5,295 nucleotides of DNA, taken from Chloroflexota bacterium (GTDB lineage: Bacteria > Chloroflexota > UBA4733). Shown here piece after piece: positions 1-5,295 of this stretch; position 1 is the stretch's first letter, and each line of letters starts with the position of its first letter. Under the pieces are notes generated by a model. It was given only the letters and a program-made list of their open reading frames with translations, was not told where the DNA came from and searched no databases. A program made the position numbers and the translations under genes. The stretch lies in NCBI GenBank assembly GCA_023381895.1, contig JAMCTA010000133.1:1-5295 (forward strand). Reading direction: 5' to 3'.

Positions 1-2
1 TA

Positions 3-185
3 TCTACTTCGATCGTGGGGGGAACGAACCTCTTCATCAATGGCTCGCCTTACAGTGCACTGCTCTACGACGAGCAAATGAGCATGGGGCGCCGGTGCGC
101 ACGCGAGCTGCGGCTGGCAGAGCAGACCGATCAGTTGGGACGCGTCCTCAGCCGCCCGGAGCTTTCGGCGGTCATCGTAGAGTAG
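3..185 (+). CDS. C-terminal end of an unidentified protein (5' end outside window)
   Basis: An open reading frame enters from the left edge and ends at TAG 183-185, giving 60 residues. I favour this frame because most third codon positions are G or C, the residue mix is protein-like, and the frame stops neatly before a hairpin and the convergent gltB. The fragment reads STSIVGGTNLFINGSPY, followed by an amphipathic, probably helical tail (ARELRLAEQ, LGRVLSRPEL). The GT-x-LFING-x-PY part loosely recalls the strand after the cis-proline in DsbA-like thioredoxin folds (GTPTLFING), but the cis-Pro is not present here, so the likeness is weak and I assign no function. A second frame through the same stretch is also open, so the gene call itself is only moderately sure. 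Confidence 0.45.
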   Translation, partial: STSIVGGTNLFINGSPYSALLYDEQMSMGRRCARELRLAEQTDQLGRVLSRPELSAVIVE

Positions 186-199
186 AGCTGCTCACGTTA

Positions 200-228
200 T
201 GGGGGAGGGACAACTCGGTCTTCCCCCA
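200..228. terminator. GC-rich inverted repeat between convergent genes, possible bidirectional terminator
   Basis: TGGGGGA (200-206) pairs perfectly with TCCCCCA (222-228). G-T and G-C pairs extend the stem by up to three more, leaving a loop of about nine bases. It sits 14 bases after the stop of the plus-strand gene and 23 bases beyond the stop of gltB on the other strand, which is where a shared terminator is expected. Neither side has a T tract, so it does not fit a classical intrinsic terminator; it may only be a 3'-end stabilising hairpin. Confidence 0.35.
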
Positions 229-251
229 CAACGTAGCTGGCACTGCGAATC

Positions 252-3200
252 TCAGGAGGGGCGGCGGCTGCTTGCTGCCGCTTGCCGGATGTGGACCTCG
301 CCGGACTCGAGGAGTTCGGCATAAGGCCGCGGGGTCACTCGGACGAAGTGACCACGATATTCACTCCAATGGGTGAGGATCTCATTGGCACGTGGACTTG
401 CTGTAGCCTCGTAGTGCTCCTGAATGAGATCCTTCAGGATCTCCGCATCGTCGTCGCTCTCAACACGGGCAAGGCTTGCAAGCTCTCTATTGACCCTGGC
501 TTCAAAGTCTCCAGTGAGGTCGAGGACGAAGGCGATTCCAGCCGACATTCCTGCCGCAAAATTCCGGCCGACGGAACCGAGGACAGCCACGACGCCGCCG
601 GTCATGTACTCGCATCCGTGGTCGCCAACACCTTCGACAACGGCACGCGCACCACTGTTGCGAACCGCAAAGCGCTCCCCAGCGCGGCCTGCAACGAAAA
701 GAGCACCACCAGTTGCACCATAGAGGAGTGTGTTCCCAGCAATGACGTTCTCATGCCACGCGTAAAGAGCAGTTTCTGGTGGTCTCACGATGACTTCGCC
801 GCCTGACATGCCCTTTGCTACATAGTCGTTTGCTTGACCGATGAGGCACCAGCGCATGCCGTGTGTGAGAAACGCCCCGAAGCTCTGTCCTGCGGAGCCA
901 ATGAATGTGCAGTCGATGGTGCCATCTGGCAAACCGCGGGCTCCGTATCGATAGGCAATCTGGCCCGCTATCTTAGCCCCCACCGTTCGATTGCTATTCC
1001 GGATTCGATACGTGAGCTTGACTTCTCCCTCACCATCGAGCGCAGCCTCGACATCGTGAAGGATGCGGTCATCTAAGGGAGTGTCCTCGCGATCGTTGCG
1101 CTCCTGAGTGTGCATCCTCGGGCCCGTTTGCTCCGCCAAGTGAGCGGCGAGAACGCGTTGCATGTCGAGCGATACGGCACGAGAGGTGTTGGGCAGGGAT
1201 TTCGAGCGGAGCAACTCGGTGTGTCCGACTATCTCATCAAGACTGCGATAGCCGAGCGAGGCAAGGATCTCCCGTATCTCTTCCGCCATGAGGCTGAAGT
1301 AATTGATGACGTGCTCAGGTTTGCCAGCAAACTTCGCACGCAAGTCTTCGCGTTGCGTCGCAATCCCTGTGGGACACGTGTTGAGATGACACTGCCGAGC
1401 CATGTCGCAACCAATGGTCACGACTGCGAGTGTCCCAAACCCAAACTCTTCGGCACCCAGCAATGCTGCGACGACCACGTCTCGTCCAGTGCGCAGACCG
1501 CCGTCGGTACGCAGCCGCACACGGCGACGAAGATCATTCATCCGGAGGATTTGTTGCGTCTCGGCAAGGCCAATCTCCCAAGGTGAACCAGCGAACTTTA
1601 TGGAACTGAGGGGAGATGCCCCAGTGCCGCCGGAGTGGCCGCTGATGAGAATGTAGTCAGCGTAAGCCTTGGCAACGCCAGCCGCAATCGTCCCCACACC
1701 GGCCTCTGAGACAAGCTTCACGCCGATTCGCGCCTTAGGATTGACTTGCTTGAGGTCGTAGATCAACTGAGCGAGGTCTTCAATGCTGTAGATATCGTGA
1801 TGGGGAGGCGGCGATATGAGCTGGATGCCTGGCACGGCGTGTCGGAGTCGGGCAATGAGCGCCGTTACCTTGTGACCAGGGAGCTGACCACCTTCACCGG
1901 GCTTGGAGCCCTGAGCCATCTTGATTTCGATCTCCCGGGCACGAGAGAGGTACTCGGCAGTCACTCCGAAGCGCGCCGATGCTACTTGCTTGATGGCGCT
2001 GTGCATTGCGGGGCCGTCTGAGAGGGGATGGTACCAGGCTGGATCTTCCCCGCCCTCCCCGCTGTTGCTCCTGGCCCCAATCATGCTCATTGCCCGGGCA
2101 AGCGTCGTGTAGGCCTCGGGGCTGAGGGCGCCAAGCGACATAGCCGTCGATACGAAGCGGGCACGGATCGACTCCATGGCTTCCACTTCGGCGAGTGGAA
2201 TGCTTGGGCGGTCAGAGACAAACTCGAGGAGGTCACGGACTGTGGTCGGTGGCTGTGCATCCATGAGATCGCGAGCTGCTCGATAGGCTTCGCGGTCGCC
2301 CAGCTGTGCCGCTTTGTGAATCGCGCGCACAACGTTCGGGTTATAGGCGTGGCTCTCGCCTTCGCGGCGGAAGCGTATGAAACCTAGATCAGGAAGCTGC
2401 TTGAGCGGAGGTGTGCTGAAGGCGGAGCTATGCCGTACCAGAACATCCTCTTGAATCTCTCGAAGCCCGACTCCACCAATGAGGGAAGGAGTTCCAGTGA
2501 AGTACCGGTCTACCACCTCCTGGCTAAGCCCCAGCGCTTCGAAGATCTGGGCACCGCGGTAGCTGCTGATGGTGGAGATACCCATCTTGGACATGACTTT
2601 GAGCAGTCCGGCCTCCACTGCCTTTTGGAAGTTGGTCGCGGCGGAATCGACGGTGACTTCCTCAAACTTACGCTGACCAGCAAAGGACTGGGCGCATTCG
2701 ATTGCAGCGTAGGGGAAAATAGCGCTCGTGCCATAGCCGATGAGTACAGCGAAATGGTGTACATCCCAGGCTTCGCCCGTCTCAACGACGAGATCAGCAC
2801 GCATGCGGAGGCCAGACCGAATGAGGTGATGGTGAATAGCCGCGACGACGAGGGCGATGGGAATGGGTGCAGAATCTGGACCTACCTCCCGATCGCTGAG
2901 CACCAACAGATGCGCACCACCCTGGATGGCAGCCACTGCCTCAGAGCAGAGCTCTTCAATGCGCTGCCCGATACCGAGGCCGCTCACGCTAAACACGGTG
3001 GAGAGAACTGCCGAATGGTAATACTCCTGGGTGAGGCTTGTTAACTCAGAGAACTGCGCTGCTGTCAACACCGGAGATGGCAGGTGAATCAGCCGGGCGT
3101 GCTCTTCTGTCTCTTCGAGCAAGCTGAGCCGTGGACCAATGTAGGTGTCGAGAGCCATCACCAGGTGTTCGCGCAGCGGATCAATTGGAGGATTCGTAAC

Positions 3201-4856
3201 CTGGGCGAAGCGCTGCCGGAAGTAGGAATAGAATGATCGCTCAGTCGTGTTCAGCGGCAGTATCGGGGTGTCATCCCCCATAGAGAAGGTTGCCTCTTTC
3301 CCCTCTGTCGTCATCGAAGGGAAGACGTAGAGCAGGTCCTCACGGGAGAATCCAAAGAGACGCAGCAGACGCAGATCCGGAGTTGGTACTTGACCGTCCG
3401 CGCTCAGTGGTACCTTTGCTGTCTTCTGGGTTGACTTGAGGCGGACGATTTGCCGTTCAACCCAGGTAGCGTAAGGCTGCTGCGACGATAGCTCACGCTT
3501 GAGCTGGGCGTTGCGAAAGAACTCCCCCCGGCTCGTGTCGACGGCAATCATGTGCCCAGGGCCAAGGCGCCCTTTCTCGACGACGTTGATGTCGTCAACC
3601 TCGATACGCTCCAGCATTCCGACTTCTGAGCCAGCAACGACAAGGCCATCTTTGGTAACGAGGTAGCGTGACGGTCGCAGACCGTTGCGGTCTAGGGCCG
3701 CACCGACGATGCGGCCATCGGTAAAGGCAAGTGCAGCGGGCCCATCCCAGGGCTCGGTCAGGCAGGCGCTGAATTCGTAGAATGCGCGGCGCTGCCGATC
3801 AAGGTCCGCCATGTGCTCCCACGCGTGCGGCATGAGAAGCGTCAGTGCGTGCCGAACATCTCGCCCAGACTGTGTGAGGAGCTCTAGAGCATTGTCGAGA
3901 TCCGAAGAGTCGGACCCATTGGGAAGAATGACGGGTAGTAGCTCTTGGATACGATTTCCCCAGATCGGAGACCTAAGCTCAGGTTCTCGAGCGTGCATCC
4001 AGTAGCCATTTCCCTGCCGTGTGTTGATCTCACCATTGTGGGCAAGAAGCCGGAACGGTTGCGCGAGCCTCCAGTTCGGGAAGGTATTCGTGCTGTAGCG
4101 TTGATGGAAAACTGCGAGACCGACTTCGTAGTCAGCGTCGCGGAGGTCGCGATAGAACTGACGCACTTGTGGGGCAACAAACAATCCCTTGTACACAATG
4201 GTTTGAGAGGAAAACGACGGGAAGTACGCCTCGGTGATACCGATCTTGAGCCAGGCCACCTCAATCTTTTTCCGTATGAGGTAGATGGTGCGCTCAAAAT
4301 CCCCGGCTGCTAGTCTCGCTCGCCTGCCAACGAACACCTGTTGAATGTCCGGTAGAGTTGCGAGGGCCTTTTCTCCCAGCACTTCCGGACGGATGGGGAC
4401 TTCGCGCCAACCCAATACCCTTAAGCCCTCACTCCGAATGGTGTCCTCGATGATCTTGCGGGCGTGGGCATTGCTCTGTGGATCTTCCTGAGGGAGGAAG
4501 ACCATGCCTACAGCAAGGTCATCTGGGTCGTCCAGCTGGACGCCAAGCTTTGCGAGCTCACGACGAAACAGTGTGTAGGGGAGCGGAGTGAGGATGCCGG
4601 CGCCATCGCCAGTGCGAGCATCAGCATCGACAGCACCCCGATGGGTCAAGTTTACAAGACCCTCGAGTGCGAAATCCACTATGTCGTGACTTGGGCTGCC
4701 GGAGACACGGGCCACGAAACCGGTACCGCAGGCATCGTGTTCGAAAAAGGGGTCGTACAGACCTTGAGCCTTTCCGATCATGGGTCCCCTAGTTGGAGAA
4801 TCATAGTGTGTATCGATGATGCTCACCTCCCGGTTAGCCTCGGCAATGGTCTCCAT
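252..4856 (-). CDS. gltB: Glutamate synthase large (alpha) subunit, NAD(P)H-type GOGAT
   Basis: Cytoplasmic enzyme that makes two glutamates from glutamine and 2-oxoglutarate; with glutamine synthetase it is the main ammonia-assimilation route. The 1534 residues match full-length GltB. A propeptide precedes Cys43 (HDACGTGF), the expected mature N-terminal nucleophile of the class II glutaminase domain (about 43-470), with HRG at 72-74 and oxyanion-hole Asn274-Gly275 (LAHNGE). A central domain spans about 490-775. The FMN/2-oxoglutarate synthase domain (about 845-1215) has SNSGEGGEDP at 930, KPGEGGQLPG at 985, SGHSGGTGASP at 1072, and 3Fe-4S ligands Cys1150, Cys1156 and Cys1161 (CX5CX4C). A C-terminal GXGXG beta-helix domain spans about 1270-1480. 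The loop between GGEDP and SAIKQ is short, lacking the roughly 25-residue ferredoxin-GOGAT insertion, so an NAD(P)H-type partnership with GltD is inferred; no gltD is visible. Start: ATG 4856 has AAGGG 3 nt upstream; in-frame ATG 4781 (residue 26, AGGGG 4 nt upstream) would leave a 17-residue propeptide and is a real alternative. Confidence 0.97.
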   Translation of the reverse strand: METIAEANREVSIIDTHYDSPTRGPMIGKAQGLYDPFFEHDACGTGFVARVSGSPSHDIVDFALEGLVNLTHRGAVDADARTGDGAGILTPLPYTLFRRELAKLGVQLDDPDDLAVGMVFLPQEDPQSNAHARKIIEDTIRSEGLRVLGWREVPIRPEVLGEKALATLPDIQQVFVGRRARLAAGDFERTIYLIRKKIEVAWLKIGITEAYFPSFSSQTIVYKGLFVAPQVRQFYRDLRDADYEVGLAVFHQRYSTNTFPNWRLAQPFRLLAHNGEINTRQGNGYWMHAREPELRSPIWGNRIQELLPVILPNGSDSSDLDNALELLTQSGRDVRHALTLLMPHAWEHMADLDRQRRAFYEFSACLTEPWDGPAALAFTDGRIVGAALDRNGLRPSRYLVTKDGLVVAGSEVGMLERIEVDDINVVEKGRLGPGHMIAVDTSRGEFFRNAQLKRELSSQQPYATWVERQIVRLKSTQKTAKVPLSADGQVPTPDLRLLRLFGFSREDLLYVFPSMTTEGKEATFSMGDDTPILPLNTTERSFYSYFRQRFAQVTNPPIDPLREHLVMALDTYIGPRLSLLEETEEHARLIHLPSPVLTAAQFSELTSLTQEYYHSAVLSTVFSVSGLGIGQRIEELCSEAVAAIQGGAHLLVLSDREVGPDSAPIPIALVVAAIHHHLIRSGLRMRADLVVETGEAWDVHHFAVLIGYGTSAIFPYAAIECAQSFAGQRKFEEVTVDSAATNFQKAVEAGLLKVMSKMGISTISSYRGAQIFEALGLSQEVVDRYFTGTPSLIGGVGLREIQEDVLVRHSSAFSTPPLKQLPDLGFIRFRREGESHAYNPNVVRAIHKAAQLGDREAYRAARDLMDAQPPTTVRDLLEFVSDRPSIPLAEVEAMESIRARFVSTAMSLGALSPEAYTTLARAMSMIGARSNSGEGGEDPAWYHPLSDGPAMHSAIKQVASARFGVTAEYLSRAREIEIKMAQGSKPGEGGQLPGHKVTALIARLRHAVPGIQLISPPPHHDIYSIEDLAQLIYDLKQVNPKARIGVKLVSEAGVGTIAAGVAKAYADYILISGHSGGTGASPLSSIKFAGSPWEIGLAETQQILRMNDLRRRVRLRTDGGLRTGRDVVVAALLGAEEFGFGTLAVVTIGCDMARQCHLNTCPTGIATQREDLRAKFAGKPEHVINYFSLMAEEIREILASLGYRSLDEIVGHTELLRSKSLPNTSRAVSLDMQRVLAAHLAEQTGPRMHTQERNDREDTPLDDRILHDVEAALDGEGEVKLTYRIRNSNRTVGAKIAGQIAYRYGARGLPDGTIDCTFIGSAGQSFGAFLTHGMRWCLIGQANDYVAKGMSGGEVIVRPPETALYAWHENVIAGNTLLYGATGGALFVAGRAGERFAVRNSGARAVVEGVGDHGCEYMTGGVVAVLGSVGRNFAAGMSAGIAFVLDLTGDFEARVNRELASLARVESDDDAEILKDLIQEHYEATASPRANEILTHWSEYRGHFVRVTPRPYAELLESGEVHIRQAAASSRRPS

Positions 4857-4860
4857 CGAC

Positions 4861-4884
4861 CCTTCCGTCTCCTGACGACGGAGG
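4861..4884 (-). promoter_or_regulatory. Hairpin overlapping the gltB ribosome binding site
   Basis: In the gltB transcript CCGUC (4881-4877) pairs with GACGG (4869-4865) across a 7-nt loop containing AGGA. A U-A pair and, after one bulged base, two C-G pairs extend the stem so that it takes in part of the AAGGG that would be the ribosome binding site for ATG 4856. When folded, the first start would be partly masked while ATG 4781 would stay free. The stem is short, so it may be incidental. Confidence 0.3.
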
Positions 4885-4896
4885 CGAGTGCGCTAC

Positions 4897-4941
4897 AAAA
4901 ATGTCCACGGTGCACCACCGGCGGCGGTGGGCCGTGGACAT
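4897..4941 (-). terminator. Intrinsic terminator-like hairpin in the gltB leader (candidate attenuator)
   Basis: A perfect 10-bp outer stem, ATGTCCACGG (4901-4910) with CCGTGGACAT (4932-4941), encloses a 6-bp inner stem, CCACCG (4915-4920) with CGGTGG (4925-4930), closed by a 4-base loop. On the minus strand the 3' arm runs directly into five T residues (4901-4897). There is no T tract on the plus-strand side, so the element is oriented to stop transcription heading into gltB, with 40 nt between the T run and ATG 4856. No minus-strand gene lies upstream for it to terminate, since the next gene is the divergent parA. It therefore most likely acts on the gltB leader itself as an attenuator; this role is inferred. 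Confidence 0.7.
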
Positions 4942-4943
4942 CG

Positions 4944-5014
4944 TTGTCGCACGAAGGGAGGGGCACAGCGTAGTCAGTATGTTCGCCTGCGCGAGCCTAC
5001 CTCCCTTGTCGCAC
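4944..5014. repeat. Pair of 9-bp direct repeats TTGTCGCAC flanking the leader helix
   Basis: TTGTCGCAC occurs at 4944-4952 and again at 5006-5014 (GTGCGACAA in the gltB direction), 62 bp apart, which is close to six helical turns. The upstream copy lies between the -10 element and the predicted transcription start of gltB; the downstream copy lies just after the long leader helix and before the terminator hairpin. The same-face spacing would suit two sites for one DNA-binding regulator, but a 9-mer recurring by chance cannot be excluded. Confidence 0.4.
4954..5007 (-). ncRNA. 5' leader helix of the gltB transcript (candidate cis-regulatory RNA)
   Basis: Near the predicted 5' end of the gltB mRNA, AAGGGAGG (5007-5000) pairs perfectly with CCUCCCUU (4961-4954). 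After a UA bulge the helix can continue by three pairs (GGC 4997-4995 with GCC 4964-4962). Inside it is a small hairpin, GCUCGC/GCGAAC with a GCAG loop and one G-U pair (4996-4981). A leader of about 150 nt with a 5' structured domain followed by a terminator hairpin is the usual plan of riboswitches and attenuators. I do not recognise a known class: no T-box motif at the right place, no short leader peptide rich in Glu or Gln codons. Confidence 0.45.
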
Positions 5015-5044
5015 ATAATACCACGGGTCTCCCGTGCTCCCCAA
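5015..5044 (-). promoter_or_regulatory. Predicted gltB promoter with extended -10
   Basis: Reading toward gltB, TGGTATTAT (5023-5015) is an extended -10 element (TGn plus TATTAT, five of six matches to TATAAT). A weak -35, TTGGGG (5044-5039), lies 18 bp upstream, with only the TTG half conserved, as is common with extended -10 promoters. Transcription would begin at about 5007-5010, giving a leader of roughly 150 nt whose first bases form the long leader helix. The agreement between predicted start and structured leader supports the assignment. Confidence 0.55.
5022..5036. promoter_or_regulatory. Perfect dyad CACGGG-N3-CCCGTG in the gltB promoter spacer (possible operator)
   Basis: CACGGG (5022-5027) and CCCGTG (5031-5036) are perfect inverted arms separated by TCT. 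The dyad lies between the predicted -35 and -10 elements of the gltB promoter, a position where a bound repressor would block RNA polymerase or an activator could alter promoter geometry. It does not match the nitrogen-regulator consensus sites I know (NtcA GTA-N8-TAC, GlnR/TnrA type). Its function is inferred from position and symmetry only. Confidence 0.4.
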
Positions 5045-5124
5045 GCATGTACGCTTCGGAGACTGCTGACGATGAACTGGTGCCGTTGAGGCAAAATGGA
5101 TTCTATGGATACGCACCATAACTT

Positions 5125-5133
5125 TGCTATACT
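5125..5133 (+). promoter_or_regulatory. Predicted promoter (-10) for the parA-like gene
   Basis: TGCTATACT is an extended -10 element (TGn plus TATACT, five of six matches) facing the parA-like gene. No good -35 is visible 16-19 bp upstream. Transcription would start near 5140, leaving a leader of about 100 nt. It is the only -10 of this quality that I see on this strand between the gltB leader and parA. Confidence 0.4.
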
Positions 5134-5241
5134 TCGCTGGACACGAGAGTTCCTCACACCGCGGCATCGCAGCTCACTTCTGATCCGAAGAGTGGGATTG
5201 TCGTGGCAGCGTTGGAACCTCCATAAGGTAAAGGTCTCGTG

Positions 5242-5295
5242 GTGGCTACAGTCATTGCCATTGCCAATCAGAAGGGCGGGGTTGGCAAGACAACG
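5242..5295 (+). CDS. ParA/Soj-family ATPase, N-terminus only (gene runs off the window)
   Basis: Eighteen codons are visible. They encode an N-terminal beta strand, ATVIAIANQ, followed by KGGVGKTT, the deviant Walker A (P-loop) motif with the extra signature lysine of the ParA/MinD/Soj superfamily. ANQKGGVGKTT right at the N-terminus is most typical of the chromosome-partitioning ATPase Soj/ParA, which works with a ParB protein on nucleoid DNA; other superfamily members (MinD-like, plasmid ParA) cannot be ruled out from so little. An in-frame TAA at 5224-5226 fixes the start after that point. Two adjacent GTG codons, 5239 and 5242, are candidates. The AAGG at 5231-5234 lies 4 nt before the first and 7 nt before the second, so I chose 5242. 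It is transcribed divergently from gltB. Confidence 0.85.
   Translation, partial: MATVIAIANQKGGVGKTT

Larger units (their letters stand above)
4857..5241. other. Divergent gltB-parA intergenic region, no convincing gene
   Basis: This 385-base stretch separates the starts of gltB (minus) and parA (plus). I find no reading frame with recognisable protein features. The longest minus-strand frame here (start GTG 5157, ending inside gltB at 4834) and a plus-strand frame from ATG 5096 that overlaps parA in another frame look like chance. The region instead holds a gltB-directed promoter, a dyad, a repeated 9-mer, two leader hairpins, a terminator-like hairpin and a parA-directed promoter. Between about 5045 and 5124 and between 5140 and 5224 I see nothing further that I can support. 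Confidence 0.8.

Noticed and set aside
282..4313. Numerous long frames opposite or overlapping gltB on both strands
   Set aside because: They are shadows of the high-GC gltB coding frame, with no own start signals or recognisable domains.
4823..4830. Strong Shine-Dalgarno-like GGAGGTGA inside the gltB N-terminal codons
   Set aside because: No ATG, GTG or TTG lies at a suitable distance in the gltB frame; it encodes Arg-Glu-Val-Ser codons and may be chance.
4861..4872. GACGGAAG before gltB resembling part of the cyanobacterial glnA glutamine-riboswitch core
   Set aside because: The other conserved segments of that motif are missing and the match is explained by the small hairpin plus ribosome binding site.
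4901..4930. GGTGG-TGC-ACCG in the terminator hairpin resembling a T-box motif
   Set aside because: It forms the 3' side of the terminator rather than the competing antiterminator, no specifier stem is apparent, and gltB is not a usual T-box target.
4836..4941. Possible 35-residue leader peptide beginning at ATG 4941
   Set aside because: No ribosome binding site precedes it, it has no run of Glu or Gln codons, and it lies across the terminator stem and the gltB start.
4834..5157. Minus-strand 107-residue frame (GTG start) crossing the leader into gltB
   Set aside because: It overlaps the gltB start in another frame, contains the promoter and terminator-like elements, has no ribosome binding site in place and no recognisable protein features.
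5096..5295. Plus-strand open frame from ATG 5096 running off the right edge
   Set aside because: It overlaps the clear ParA P-loop frame in a different phase, and its Arg/Trp/Leu-rich composition looks like an out-of-frame reading.

Overview
This is a bacterial window of moderately high GC with one dominant gene. A complete 1534-codon minus-strand gene (4856 to 252) encodes the large subunit of glutamate synthase (GltB, GOGAT alpha). It is flanked by two genes cut by the window edges. On the left is the 3' end of a plus-strand gene (stop at 183-185), which converges on gltB. On the right are the first 18 codons of a plus-strand ParA/Soj-type ATPase, which diverges from gltB. The GltB sequence style (3Fe-4S motif C-DMARQ-C-HLNT-C, short FMN-domain loops) and the ParA start would fit Chloroflexota/Thermomicrobia-like or similar bacteria, but this placement is impression only; no phylogenetic test was possible.

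Layout. Positions 3-185: C-terminal 60 codons of an unidentified protein. Positions 186-251: short convergent intergenic gap with a GC-rich inverted repeat. Positions 252-4856: gltB. Positions 4857-5241: a 385-base divergent intergenic region with no convincing gene, rich in regulatory-looking structure. Positions 5242-5295: start of parA/soj.

Function. GltB hydrolyses glutamine at an N-terminal Cys, channels the ammonia and makes glutamate from 2-oxoglutarate on an FMN/3Fe-4S centre. The ferredoxin-specific loop is absent, so an NAD(P)H-type enzyme needing a GltD partner is expected. No gltD lies in the window: the gene after gltB is convergent, so gltB appears to be transcribed alone.

The part most worth a second look is the gltB 5' region. 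Reading toward gltB there is a good extended -10 promoter with a perfect dyad in its spacer, then a leader of about 150 nt holding an 8-bp long-range helix, then an intrinsic-terminator-like hairpin ending in five T residues about 40 nt before the gltB ATG, then a small hairpin that can cover the ribosome binding site. With no minus-strand gene upstream to terminate, this looks like an attenuator or cis-regulatory RNA controlling gltB. I recognise no known riboswitch class in it. Nothing else in the window suggests a mobile element, CRISPR array, tRNA or rRNA.
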